Of a stretch of DNA of 64,000 bases, positions 1 to 10,258 are shown one piece after another (position 1 is the first letter of the stretch; every line of letters begins with the position of its first letter). A program made the translations under genes and the position numbers. The stretch is from positions 124,001-188,000 of the forward strand of contig MBPM02000078.1 in NCBI GenBank assembly GCA_001695595.3. The letters run 5' to 3'. This stretch comes from Plasmopara viticola. Taxonomy: Eukaryota; Oomycota; Peronosporomycetes; Peronosporales; Peronosporaceae. Below the pieces are notes generated by a model. That model was not told where the DNA came from and did not search any database. It was given only the letters and a program-made list of their open reading frames with translations.

Positions 1-560
1 GACGTGTTCAAATCGAAACGGGCACAACGTACACAGAGGGCTCCGTGGGGTACCAATTCCTCGGCACTCACCAATTCCTCAAACTTTCTTTGCAACTCGT
101 CGTCTTGCCACGTTCACGCAGCGCGCTCTTGCATCTACTTGGCATCTTTACAAAGTAACAAGAGAGCCAATTGCTTCATTTCCGTCTCATTGAGCTCATA
201 CGTCGCCACGATTTCATCCTGGGAGGTCTCGAGGGCATGTGCCAGTTGGTTTTGGAGGAGAAAATCAATGAATTTGCGCTGAAGTAACAATAAAGCGGCT
301 TCACGAGTGGCAACTTTGGACTTCGTGTGAATAGCTTGTGAGTTTGTCACAAATTTCAAGGCTGCATCCCATTGGCCACTGGCCACAAAATGTTGCAACT
401 GTTCCATACCTTGCGATCGCAATTGGACACATGCCTCCGGTTCCAAGGCAGCAGCAGTGTCACGAAGGCCCAGATCATACAACTCACAAGACGGTCCCAT
501 TGATTGCGCTTCTCGTGACTCGTCGTCTCGTAGGGCGAATCATTGGCAGACGGCGAGGAA
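1..560 (-). pseudogene. Broken LisH/CTLH (WDR26/Gid7-like) gene fragment
   Basis: On the minus strand, 500 down to 135 encodes an alpha-helical stretch with the pattern of a CTLH domain: a 'QWDAALKFV' segment, then 'LLLQRKFIDFLLQ', then 'ALETSQDEIVATYEL'. This resembles the N-terminal part of WDR26/Gid7-type WD40 proteins, which act in a ubiquitin-ligase complex. The frame has two in-frame stops (near 135 and 115) before homologous-looking sequence continues to the window edge. Upstream of 500 the likely reading shifts frame. No WD40 repeats are visible because the window ends. It lies just downstream of a FAR1-like ORF on the same strand and inside what may be a MULE-type element, so it could be a captured host-gene fragment. 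The family assignment rests on pattern recognition only. Confidence 0.5.
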
Positions 561-644
561 GGAGCAACACGCGATGGTCGCATCTTCATCAACCAGGGTT
601 GCGTACCCAAAAGTTGATTTTGCAGGGTGGCAACAACCACTGTG

Positions 645-797
645 AATACGTCTAAGCCAAACCTTCCTTAATTCGCCTGTTTTGCTCTTTTTAATACGAT
701 TGAGTCTCACAGCAAAGCCGTTCAATTTGGCAAAAACCTTAATAGAGCTTTCCGCCTCTTCAAAAGTAGAAAAAGTGGCATTTTCGAGGTTCGACAT
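645..797 (-). pseudogene. FAR1-like N-terminal fragment of a MULE-type transposase
   Basis: Starting at the ATG at 797 (an upstream ATG at 824 is also in frame), the minus strand encodes 'FSTFEEAESSIKVFAKLNGFAV' in essence: a short helix, then a GFAV turn and a lysine-rich stretch. This is the layout of the FAR1-type DNA-binding domain found at the N terminus of many MULE transposases. The domain stops after about 50 residues; the reading frame then runs into unrelated sequence ahead of the WDR26-like fragment. No catalytic DDE region is present. A shorter relative with the same 'EEAKSAI' pattern occurs in the MULE-like elements of units 2-6. Confidence 0.5.
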
Positions 798-930
798 AGT
801 GCTTACGTGGTAAAGCAATGACAAATAATCTGAGGAATTGGTTTTTGGCAGGATTATCTGCCGGCACTTATAGATTTGTGAAAAAGCGGTGGCTAAAGAT
901 ATGAAGCTGTACTTTGATTGGTCAGCATAT

Positions 931-985
931 AGAGGGGGTGTAGCTATAGGCAGGAGGGGTGTAGCTATAGGCGCTCCCTCAATAT
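931..985. repeat. Likely terminus of the left-edge MULE-like element
   Basis: An 18-base sequence, aggggtgtagctataggc, occurs twice in close tandem here and is followed by gcgctccctc. It lies just outside the FAR1-like ORF and just before the first base of the effector array (about 1030). That position suits the subterminal repeat and end of a DNA transposon. The opposite terminus would lie left of the window, so the inverted repeat cannot be confirmed. Confidence 0.35.
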
Positions 986-1029
986 GAACATAAATAATAA
1001 TATAAAAAAATCTTTATAAAAATTATTGA

Positions 1030-2103
1030 GTTAAAAATAACTTTCGGAAGATTCGAAAATCCAAGATTTAATAAGCAGATAAATTTTGAAATGCCCTGCT
1101 AATCAAACAAAGGGGTTGCTTGAGGCAGAAACGCATCGGGAGTTCATTAAGTCGTATGGAGAGTTCTGGTGCCTCCCACTTCGATTATGACCGACCTTCG
1201 GTTTCCGTAACTTTCAAAGGCATCTTTTATTCCCTGCAATGGTGATTCTTTAGTTGATGCGCATCGATTTGACACTTGATAATTAAAGTGGACAAGCATT
1301 CTCCACTTTAACAGAAAAGAAAAAGGTCTGGCGCTTAATGTGACTGGGGAGACGTGTGCCGACAGCCATTACGTAAGAATATAGAGAGATAATGACTGTC
1401 GGCACACGTCTCCCCAGCATTGGAAATAAATCTTAGCGCAGCAGCACTACCGACCCGTGCCTTTGATTTTTCCACAATCGACGCCGCCGCTTCTACGGGT
1501 CGACGCATTAAGCTTAGCTGGCGTTCAACTTTGACAAGTATAACAAAGAACACCTTGGCGATGTGGAAAGAGTAGGCCATATTCAGTCGACACCTTTCCC
1601 ATTTGCGCGAAGGGAATGTTATCGCACAATGGCGACCAATGAAAGCATCCCGAATATTCGACGGCTGAAATCGTTTAAGCCCCCCGCATGGGTCTAGATG
1701 ACGAGGCGAAGTAGTCCACGGGGCCTTTCTCTATAAACCGAAGCCTGCGATGTTGCCACTTTGATGCACTCTTAGGCGTTAAATCTGTGCTAAGCTGGCA
1801 CTTTGAGAATTCAATTTGTGGCTACGATCGATCTGAGAATCTTCTCAATGTAATGGCCTGACTATGGCTCAGAATGGTTGCAATTTAATTAAAAAGTATT
1901 CCACGAAGAATCTCATTTTATAGATATAGAAAGAGTACGTGAAGTGAGCGACAAAGAAACAACAAATAGATGCAAAAAATGATTAATTTGAAATCCAACT
2001 ACTTTTATCACTTTACTTGGAATTTCACAAACTGCCTTCAAAACCTGTAGACTCTAAGTCCAATCGTAAAGAGTCAGTGTTTCATTTTAACGTCCTAACG
2101 TCC
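1030..2103. pseudogene. 3' spacer of gene 1 with very decayed effector sequence
   Basis: No open gene is visible. About 1285-1530 aligns by eye, on the plus strand, with the middle of the plus-strand pseudogene: a 'gacaag' start, a cagca-gactac block near 1440-1460, then the gtcgacgcattaagctt stretch. I read it as a much older dead paralogue. Unlike the other units, it contains a perfect 22-base inverted repeat (1344-1365 and 1396-1417). The stretch 1921-2103 is the 3' flank of gene 1 and is also recognisable in decayed form around 5045-5270. Confidence 0.45.
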
Positions 2104-3657
2104 TTAATTTTGTGGTATTGAAGTTGGACGCTTGCTGTTGACGCCGTCAAAAATCGAAAGCTTCACAATCCAATCCGGGCGACGAACTTTTTGTGGTAGT
2201 GTTATGTATGGAGACTTGTGGCTGTGAATGAATTCGTAGAATAATTCGTACATGATTGTCAACTTTACATAATAGGCTTCCCGCAAATTCTCCATATCAT
2301 CCGGCAACACCAGCTTCCCGTTCATTAGCAAAACTTTCGCATCTGGTCTCAACAATTCTTTCAAATCTTCATCTACCTGCCTATTTACCAAATTCGCGAG
2401 CATTGTGACAGAATGGCCGTGGCTCGGACTTGCGTCAGATCGCCTTTTAGCCATTTTAATCATCTTAGCTGTCTCAACCGGAAACTGATGAAATGGCAAA
2501 TTGAAGGCCTCGAGAAACGCTTTGTGGATTTTTTTTTCCTTAGCATTCAACGTAAGAGTACCACGCACGAAGGGGTTGACTCCAACCGTCACAATTTCCG
2601 GAACGCTTTGACCATTCACCGTCGCGGGATGCGCAGATTTAACGTTTTCTTCTCGCAAGTGCAACCGGTGCCCATCTAAATGTGAATTCAACTCGTCAAG
2701 GTGATTGTTCGTACCTAATTTTAATGCCTTCGGGGTAATCAGCTGGTGATCAAGTCGATCAACAGGGGCAGCGGCGCTAGTAGGGAAGGAGCCTGGAGGC
2801 GCGGGTCGGAAGTCGTGTTGCATCAAAAATTCAACAGCATTGTTCATAATGACTGTCGATGGATTCCTGCCCAGTCTTTTTACCAATACGAATGGCGCAT
2901 TACTTGCCACCCACACAGGAGCTTCCTTTAGGTTTGGCAAAGCATAGAATTCTTGTCCTTTCATAGTGAATAGTGTCGGGCTGACGTGCTGGTGCTTGCT
3001 GTTCCGGACGTCCACTTCGCCAGGGTGTTCGATCGTATCAAAGTCCATCGCTTTCTTGTCAAGTCGAATATTAGAAGAAGCAATACTGCTCGTGGAAGGG
3101 CTGGAAAGCGCGAGTTGTAAGTCGTGCTGCGTTCTACTTCTTGCAGCATTTGCCATAATGACTGACGGCTCACCTCTGTCCAATCTTTTGGCCAATTCGG
3201 ATGGCAAGTTGCTTGCCGCCGATACTGAAACCTTTTTTGGATTCGGCAAAGCATACAGTGCTTCTTCATCCAGATCGATAGGCGTCGGGTCCATGCGCCT
3301 GCGCTTGCTAATTTCGGCCTTTAACCTGGGCATCAATTCATGATGGTCTTTAAGTGCCTCTGCAGCTTGTGCGATCACATCTTCGGTATCCGCATTCATC
3401 GCAACCTTTCTTTTCACACCGACGTGTTCTAGCTCCTTTAAGAAATTGCGTGTAGCTGGAGGTCCGCGCTCTTCATTGAGCGCTAAGTCGTTCTGTGGGA
3501 CACGACTTTCTTGAAGAGACAACACCTCATCGACTGTGCCACTAGACGCCACAAAGCCGTTACTTAGTGCGTGCAGAGGCTCGCTCTGGCTAGACTCTGC
3601 AGCGATAATGCTTGCCGTAACGAGAAGCGCAGTTATCGCACAATATAGGCCGCACAT
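2104..3657 (-). CDS. Secreted RxLR-like effector candidate, copy 1
   Basis: Intronless ORF of 517 codons plus stop. The start is the ATG at 3657; the frame extends two codons upstream only to a GTG, which is not a credible eukaryotic start. Residues 1-20 form a hydrophobic signal peptide ending in ASIIAA. R52-V-P-Q55 stands where oomycete effectors carry RxLR, and E62-E-R64 follows at the usual distance. A basic cluster KRRR (118-121) could be a nuclear signal. Two tandem repeats of about 104 residues begin at the ALYALPN (133) and FYALPN (237) motifs and share VIMxNA and QHD blocks; a weaker third starts near 347. The C-terminal part (about 375-505) has no repeat and ends with RRPDWIVKLSIFDG. 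I recognise no known fold, and no clear WY motif is visible. By analogy it would be secreted and act in host cells; that is inference. Its last 55 residues are shared with copy 3 rather than with the other copies. Confidence 0.8.
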   Translation of the reverse strand: MCGLYCAITALLVTASIIAAESSQSEPLHALSNGFVASSGTVDEVLSLQESRVPQNDLALNEERGPPATRNFLKELEHVGVKRKVAMNADTEDVIAQAAEALKDHHELMPRLKAEISKRRRMDPTPIDLDEEALYALPNPKKVSVSAASNLPSELAKRLDRGEPSVIMANAARSRTQHDLQLALSSPSTSSIASSNIRLDKKAMDFDTIEHPGEVDVRNSKHQHVSPTLFTMKGQEFYALPNLKEAPVWVASNAPFVLVKRLGRNPSTVIMNNAVEFLMQHDFRPAPPGSFPTSAAAPVDRLDHQLITPKALKLGTNNHLDELNSHLDGHRLHLREENVKSAHPATVNGQSVPEIVTVGVNPFVRGTLTLNAKEKKIHKAFLEAFNLPFHQFPVETAKMIKMAKRRSDASPSHGHSVTMLANLVNRQVDEDLKELLRPDAKVLLMNGKLVLPDDMENLREAYYVKLTIMYELFYEFIHSHKSPYITLPQKVRRPDWIVKLSIFDGVNSKRPTSIPQN

Positions 3658-3760
3658 GTTCACTGCAAATCTTAACTCAAGGATAAGGCTATACTGAATT
3701 GATTGGTGAAAATTCTCTGTCCAAGTAAATTTATTTTAGCAAGCATAGTCAGAAAAAAAT
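3658..3760 (-). promoter_or_regulatory. Proximal promoter of effector gene 1
   Basis: Immediately upstream of the ATG, the minus strand reads CACCAATCAATTCAGTATAG about 30-50 bases before the start codon. This gives a CCAAT motif next to a CA-T-rich stretch that could hold an initiator. It is not a full match to the oomycete Inr-FPR consensus. The same block is kept before genes 2-6 and is diverged before gene 7. No TATA box is needed or evident. Confidence 0.3.
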
Positions 3761-6159
3761 GTACACGCGATTATACTTTTGACTTTGCATGATTTATAGA
3801 TAGTACACATTTTAAGTAAAAAGATGCTATTAAGAGCACGTATTTGCATGTGTGGCGAAAGAGGTATTGTCGCGTACAGCAGCCGAATAGTTGCCTCTTA
3901 AAAATTGACATTGACTTTGAGAGTGGCATTTAACAAATGTTTTAATGCAAACCCATTCTCTGCCTAGCTCCCCCGACAAAGGTATTGTTCGAGGCAGGAA
4001 CGCCGTGGGACTTGATTGACTTACGCCAACCCCAGATACGTTTAATTTAGCTTTCTAGACATGCAGACACGCGTTGCAAGCGTACCTTAGCGAGTTCTGC
4101 TCAATTTAAAGCGCTAATTCTTCTCACGGCCTCGGATACGTCCAATCTTGCCTCCTGGACATGAAGACACGCGTTCCAAGCGCCAATTCTTCCCACGGCC
4201 TTCCCAACTCGTACAGGAATTTTCAAATTTTGACCTGCTCAATACCCTGATCGCGACCGATCATCAATTGCCATAAATTATGCACGCTGCTTTGGGGACC
4301 AGCGTTGTTGTCATTGAGCAAAAAGTGCATCGTTCAGACGCCTAATAATTTGAGTGGACAAGCATGTCAGATTAAGAAAAAAATATTCGGGTGGCACGCG
4401 AGGTGACTTACGTGACTCGAGAGACGTGTGCTAATAGTCAATGTGGAAATCACTGCAAGAAAATACAACGCAACAAGTCCCTTGACCAGCGCCTTCTCAC
4501 ACTTTTGTGAGCAAAGGCGCCGCTTCTGGAGGTAGGCTTAACAACCAGGCGGAGGCGGTTGATCAAAGCATGACTTGTATAAATGTGAAAAGCCTATGAC
4601 AAGAGGTTTCACTTTCAGTCAGTATCTTTTGCACGGGCCCACAAAAATCACATCATACAGTGGTGATGTACGGCTGGAGTCGCGCAAGGCCAGGAAAAAA
4701 GGTCCGCGCGGCGCTTTTCTACACACCCAGCCTACCAATAGACCAGTATCCGCTAGAGACGCTAAGATGGTTGGTTGTCTTAGTCAGATGGACAAGTGAC
4801 TGAACTCCAAGCATCGGCAAAATTCTCCGATCATTTCGGAGTCTAGTAAATAAAGGCAGTATTACTAACTTGTTGGGCTGGTGTAAATCTCATTATAATG
4901 TAAAGAGTTTGCGAAAGGCTCTCATTGGAAGTGTGGCTACGGTCGCTTTTAAAAACGTGCTGATCCCATGACCACAACCCAATGTCATGGTACCCTCATC
5001 CCAGTAAAAATGTGGATTACGAGAATGCTCATATTCTGCGTACAGAACATGTACGTAAAGAGACAAAGAGACAACAGATCGCTGCAAAGATAAATAATAT
5101 CTAAATGCTTTGCCGAGAATGAATTACCAAATTTCCCAAAGGAGATGGTAATTAGTAATCCTCTAGACCTGTTAGCTCCACCGACCGACCGCGTGACCTG
5201 TATCCACGGTTGCCATGTATCTAAATGTGGAGGACTAATGTATTTCATCGAAATTAAAGCGTCCTTAGTCACGGTGTAGCGGAATTTGATCCTTGCTGCT
5301 GCCACTCATTGCAATTCAAAGATCAAAATCCATTCATTATAGTCAACTTTACGAAGCATATTTTTTATATAGAATCTTGCGGCTGTGGTACATGATGACC
5401 AAATTCGGTAAAATCTACTACTTAGCGTAATTCAAGTCTTAGGAATAGAAGAGTCACGGGCCGTTCCATATTGTTAAGCTTTTGTGGCAAACCGAAATGC
5501 ATACCACTCTGAAAACTGAGAAACTAGTACACTCAAAAAAAACATGTAGGCAATAAATAAGGTAAATTTTGTAGTCAATAACTTAGCGTTGAAGTTGCAC
5601 ACGTCGATCCCCTGGAGACGGGAAATATTAAGCGATTGTTTATCAGAAGTTCACATGTCTTCCTGCACGTGCAAGGTGTTGAATATATTTCTAAAGTATT
5701 ACTATATCTAGCTTGCATATTTTTTTGAAGCTAGATGCTGATATTATAAAGTATTTCTTTTGTGTTAAAACTTAGCTATTTAAGTATTACTAAATATACT
5801 GGCCTAATGCGATTCAACATTACTTTTACTATTTTGAATACGTCACATGTACGATGATGATGATTCTTGCATTCATCTCGCGACATTTCATAAGCAGCTA
5901 AAAGAGTCTAAGCACGTAAACAGAGGATCAACATTTCAGCATAATGTGTCATACAGGAATCAGCTGAGCCGTTTGAACTCGACAGGGAGAAGGGAAAATA
6001 TTTCCAGATGTTCAGAGATGCTGTATAATCATCGTAGGCATTATACTACAAGAAACATCAGGGCAATGATACCGGTAGGTGACAAACCATACTGAAATTC
6101 GATGCGGTATTAACAATGCCACGATAAATTATACATTCGATAGTCTTTATTGCGGTAAT
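3761..6159. pseudogene. Unit 1 block of decayed effector fragments
   Basis: No intact gene. Around 4350-4570, plus strand, a ggacaagcat start, a gtggca-acgcgaggtgac stretch and acgcaaca-g tract line up with the central repeat of the plus-strand pseudogene, with stops throughout. Around 5045-5450, minus strand, the sequence follows the 3' end and 3' flank of the live gene (gtacgtaaag..gcaaaaataattaat, then cgtccttag, then the region of the last 60 codons). The two fragments thus come from older copies in opposite orientations. From 5450 to 6159 I see only AT-rich sequence with no supported feature; a plus-strand 82-codon frame at 5847-6095 is not kept in other units. Confidence 0.45.
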
Positions 6160-6170
6160 TTTCTGTCGAG

Positions 6171-6496
6171 AGCTTGGAAAAGGTTGGGGTGACGCCCTCC
6201 TTCCAAGCGCGGGGGCTAAATGCTCGCGCGCTTCGGGCAGGTGCTCTCGGGCATCTGCAGGTCTCTAACGAGTCTCACCCTCGACGCGACGGTCTCCAGC
6301 ACCGGGCGCCACCTGGGCTCTTACCAAGTCAGAGATAAACAAAGTAATGGAAGACCCTTAAGACCTCGGTGCTGGCTGCACTTCCCGCCGAACGAGACTC
6401 GACGTATGCGGACACCACTTTATGCCGTGGACTAGCCAGACTGAGTCTAGCACGTGCATAACTTGGCAACGCGATAACGTAATACATTACATTACA
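6171..6496 (+). mobile_element. Short LINE-derived element (SINE-like), unit 1
   Basis: Non-autonomous retroelement of about 325 bp. It joins the 5' end of a LINE (gttggggtgacgccctcc start) directly to the LINE's 3' end and finishes in an aatacattacattac tail. It is flanked by an 11-bp target duplication, tttctgtcgag (6160-6170 and 6497-6507). The empty site is visible in unit 2 near 15950. The second half still encodes scraps of the reverse-transcriptase C terminus in multiple frames, with no function expected. Confidence 0.8.
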
Positions 6497-6566
6497 TTTC
6501 TGTCGAGGTTGGTTTATCGGCTTCTTCGAAAACTTTTTCAGTAACCAGGTGCCGAATCACCGCCAA

Positions 6567-9214
6567 TAAGAATAAGCCTGGCTAACATTGCGTCGTGGTA
6601 AGTGCGCTTCTCATCACGACCAGCAGCCAAATAGCAACTAGACTGAGCCTCTGCAATCACCTGACAATGATTTTGTGGCCCTTACTGGTACATTTGACGA
6701 CATTATGCCTCTTCGAGAAGGTCGTGACCCACACGACAATATAGCGCTCGATGAAGAGCGCTAAATAGTCCTGCGCACTTTCTGCTCCACGCACTTCCTT
6801 GGGATAACTAAAACACAATATGCTGAACTCGTTCAATTGAGATTAAGAAGATGCGGTTGCAACAGCTGTAAAACTGATCGAAAATGATAGAAAATGGATG
6901 CCTCTGTTGAAGGCCAAAACCAGCAAATACTAGCGCATTCACCCAACGTCTAACAATGTGAATGGACAAGTATTGCATGCTTTGCCACGTCCACAAAAAA
7001 CCGAAGTGTCGGTGGCAAGCACTCTGCCATTAGCATTGGCAAAGCGACTGGACAGAGGTGAGCCGATACTTATGATAGAAAATGCTGCAAGAATTAGAAC
7101 GCAGCAAGACTACCAATTCTCACCTTTAAGCTTTTCCACTACAAGTGTCACCGCTCCTGAAGGCCGGCTTACTAACAAGGCGTTAGAGTTTGACGTGAAC
7201 AAATTCCCCGACGAGGTGGAGATCAAAAACAGGAAGCGCCAACGCATCAATTCGCGCCTTTCATTGTGGTTGGACAAGCATTGTTTGCTTTGCCAAATGT
7301 AGAAGAAGCTCCGGTGTGGGTGGCAAGTAATGTGCCGTTCGTGTTAGCGGGCAGACTAGGGAGGAAAGCGCCGACACTCAATCTGTATAACGCCGCAGAG
7401 ATAATGAAGAAGCACGGCTTTCGACCCGCGACTTCACGCTATTCCACAAGAAATCCTGATGGTCAAATCCACGACCGGCTGGATCCTAGGAAGGCGTTTG
7501 AGTTCGGTGCGAACAAACACTTTAACGAAGAAATTCTTTTAGTCGAGCATCATTTGCACTTGCGCGAAGCAAAAGATAAAACTGCGCATCCTGCGACGAT
7601 AATTGGTCAAAGCGTCCCTACAGATTGGACGACTGAAAACCCACTGTGCTAAAAAACTGTCAGGTGCCTGAAAAGGTATATATAAATATATTCACGTGGC
7701 GTTTCTTAAGGCCTTCATCTTACAAATATACACAAGAGACGGCCAAGATGTAATGTAATGTATTACGTTATCGCGTTGCCAAGTTATGCACGTGCTAGGC
7801 TCAGTCTGGCTAGTCCACGGCATAGAGTGGTGTCCGCATACGTCGGGTCTCGTTCGGCGGGCAGTGCATCCAGCACCGAGGTCGTGAGGGTCTTCCATTT
7901 CTTTCGGTCTTGTGCAAGGGTACGTACCACTTCGAGGTCTTGTGCTGTCCGGAGTCGAAAGCCGGAGCCACAGGAAAGAAGGTCGTGGTCGAGTGTTGAG
8001 GAGCGCGTGGTGCGGGGACGTCCGCGCCATTTTGCTGCGGTGGAGAAGAAGTAGGCACGCATCTGGAGGTTAGCTGGAATGTCGGGATTGCGGCGAAGTA
8101 CATGGCCAAACAGGCGCCAGCGAGCTTGTGTCAGTCGTAGTCTCAGCGGCCGCTCATCACAGAGGTCGCAGAGTCTTGCATTCGAAATGTGTCGGGGGTA
8201 GCGATAGCCAAGAGCGTAGCAAAGCTGGCGGCGATGGAAACTCTCGAGGCCGTGGAGCTCTGACTTGGTAAGAGCCCAGGTGGCGCAGTTGTTCAGCAGA
8301 ATTAGTAAATCGTAGGTGTTGTACAATCGAATGCGAACTTGGGTGAGATGAGCGTGGGGCGGAGCCAGACGGACCAGAGGCGGTGGAGCGCGAGGGTGGC
8401 CAGGGACTTGCGTCGGGATAGATCTTCAATATCGCCGAGGAGTGTTCCGAGCTTCTTAGTGTGGCGCCAGGTTTCTTCTCGGGATCGGGCGTGTCGAGTG
8501 GCGCCCGACGGGTTGCAGTGGCGGCGGATTTCGGTGACTTCGGTCTTGGCTTCGTTGTTTTCAGGGTTAGAAGGAAGTCATCAATGCGGTGCTCACCTCT
8601 ATCGTAGATCTTGGTTTTTCGGAGGCCAAGGATATCGACGCGGTAGCGCCGGAGATCTTCGGGGAGTGTTTCGTGCTTCTTGCGCTTCGAACCTAGAGAA
8701 TTCACGTTAAAGGAGCCAATCCGGATGCGGTTGGCGCGGTTAAGGGCGTGGATAGGGGTTTGGCCTGGTGCTGGAGACCGTCGCGTCGAGGGTGAGACTC
8801 GTTAGAGACCTGCAAATGCCCGAGAGCACCTGCCCAAAGCGCGCGAGCATTTAGCCCCGCACTAGCATTATCGAATGGACTAGTGACGCAAGTCGAGGCA
8901 ACGGCCATTTTTGTTGAACATAAAAGAGTCTGGGAAAATAGCAGTCACTACAGGATTTGAAGCGAATATTGGAACCAGGTTTTAGTTACTTGCTGGGAAA
9001 TGGAATGGTAGTGCTGCACAACCATTAGATTATTTTTAAGGAGGCCTATACTGTAAAGTTGCTCATCACGTACGAGCTATTCTACGTTTTTTGCCACAGC
9101 CGTTTATATTTGTTAAAAAAGCTGCCTCGTAAAATTTACCGCTCAAATTGGATCCTGAAGCTCTCACCTTCAAATAGTGGCAGCAGCAATCATCCAATTA
9201 CACCCCATGACTGA
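6567..9214 (+). pseudogene. Plus-strand effector paralogue, unit 1, interrupted
   Basis: A dead, diverged relative of the minus-strand effector in inverted orientation. The start codon is gone. Frameshifts and stops break it between the N-terminal part (6567-6765, with an RDPHD tetrapeptide region where RVPQ would be), the first repeat (about 6955-7290) and the second repeat (about 7266-7650). The C-terminal end resumes at about 8866-9214 and still shows a readable YELFY motif, a KLPRK motif and a final IPHD before the stop. In between, 7749-8860 is a LINE derivative. It is the only one of the six plus-strand copies with this insertion. Confidence 0.75.
7749..8860 (-). mobile_element. Internally deleted LINE (non-LTR retrotransposon), 1.1 kb
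   Basis: On the minus strand, about 8710-8580 encodes the start of an APE-type endonuclease ('LPEDLRRYRVDILGLRKTKI'). The sequence then jumps to the C-terminal part of a reverse transcriptase (about 8520-7784, in several frames), with a 'TWALTKSELHGLESFHRRQL' segment and later GHVLRR and RGRPR motifs, as in LINE ORF2 tails. The 3' end has an aatgtaatgtaatg tail at 7749. Compared with unit 2 (17200-17220), the insertion removed a few bases and I see no clean target duplication; its 5' end is slightly shorter than in the small copies. The middle of the endonuclease and the catalytic RT core are missing, so it is non-autonomous. Confidence 0.75.
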
Positions 9215-10258
9215 GGACGCTACAATCCGATATGTAACATGAATGGTTCACGACAAGATACTGAGCAATTGCGGTGCGACGATCGATACAGTCAGTCGGT
9301 GGAATTTATAGGTATTGTAATAGATAACGAACAACAACCTTCGGAAGATTCGGCAAAGAGTTGATAAGTAAATGAGTTTTGCAACAATAAACTTTCTTTT
9401 ACGCTGGACTAGGTCTTTACTCGTGATCCACTATTTTTAGTGTCCATTCGCTCACCCATAATCTGCGCAGCTATTAGGCATGAACGCCGCGGGAGTTTGA
9501 TACTTGTACGGAAACTCTTGATGTCATTAAGCTGCCTCTCATCCCGACCATTAACTACCATTGGTTTCCGTAACTTTCAGTTAAGACTACCATAAGTTTC
9601 CGTAACTTTTAGACGCAGCTTCAATTCGTGTTTGACACCTGACAAGTTAAGTTGACAAGAATTTTCCACTTTATCGGAGCAAGAAAAAGGTCTGGTGTTT
9701 TTGATGTGACTGGGGAGACGTCTGCCGACTAATATTATGTAGAACACTGCAGTTTTTTTCGGCAGCAGGACTATCGACCCTCCCACTTTTCGCGATTGCC
9801 GCCGCCGCGGTCGACGCATTAAGCTTACGTGGCATAGAAGTTTGACTAGTAAAAAAACATTGGCGACGTAAAACGTTAAGGACTAAGGATTGTTATCCAA
9901 TCAGTACTTTATACGTTTGCACGAAGGAAATTACCCCGCACGGTTGTGACTAAGTAAGTAGTGGATACGATGATCTACCCAATGCGATGGTCTGAAGTAT
10001 GGTTCTGAGCACTTGCATCTAAGTCGAGAGGCAGGCCACGAGAAATCTACATTTTATACTTAAAGAACGTGTACATACAGCGAGCGACATCAAAACAACA
10101 AATATCAAAACACTTTGCCGCCAATTGATGTGGTTGTTACATCTGGAACCCAATCTCTTTCATTACGCTACTTAATATTCCATCTACTGCCTTCAAGATC
10201 TGAAGACTCTGGGTCCAATCGTAAAGACTCGACGTTACATGTTGAAGTCGTAACGTCC
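9215..10258. pseudogene. 3' spacer of gene 2 with decayed effector sequence
   Basis: No open gene. The plus-strand fragment at about 9650-9835 is the equivalent of 1285-1530 in unit 1, without the extra inverted repeat. A 'ggcatgaacgccgcggg' segment at 9477-9495 has a counterpart in the upstream block ('ggcaggaacgccgtggg', near 12490), showing that the two halves of a unit are themselves ancient duplicates. I see no RNA gene or regulatory site. Confidence 0.4.

Larger units (their letters stand above)
1030..9214. repeat. Array unit 1 (edge unit, no MULE-like insert)
   Basis: The first of seven head-to-tail units. Order: spacer 1030-2103, effector gene 1 (minus, 2104-3657), promoter and decayed block 3658-6159, a short LINE-derived element 6171-6496, and plus-strand pseudogene 6567-9214 split by a 1.1-kb LINE derivative. 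The left boundary is set where similarity to the other units starts, at an 'aactttcggaagattcg' stretch. It differs from the central units at many positions and keeps the uninterrupted target site of the MULE-like element near 5785-5795. Confidence 0.85.

Noticed and set aside
2966..3343. Plus-strand 125-codon frame recurring in every unit (also 11121, 19434, 27469, 35835, 44197, 52520)
   Set aside because: Exactly antisense to the effector gene and open because the gene is conserved. No signal peptide or motif, and it moves with the coding strand.
3658..3663. Longer effector start at an upstream GTG
   Set aside because: Copies 3, 4 and 5 lack it, and GTG is not a normal eukaryotic start; the ATG two codons in is present in all seven.
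3980..4010. tRNA-like B-box motif (attgttcgaggcaggaac) in the spacers
   Set aside because: No A box at the right distance and no cloverleaf; the matching spacer half has a diverged version, so it looks like plain repeat sequence.
4985..5305. Minus-strand frames of about 106-125 codons in the decayed blocks
   Set aside because: They cover the 3' flank and decayed 3' end of an old effector copy, out of its original frame; only near-identical units keep them open.
5847..6095. 82-codon plus-strand frame in unit 1
   Set aside because: A one-base change in the cgatgatgatgattc tract and later differences break it in units 2-6. No recognisable domain.
7758..8705. Several overlapping frames in the LINE derivative
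   Set aside because: Multiple frames of one internally deleted retroelement; only the EN start and RT tail are meaningful.
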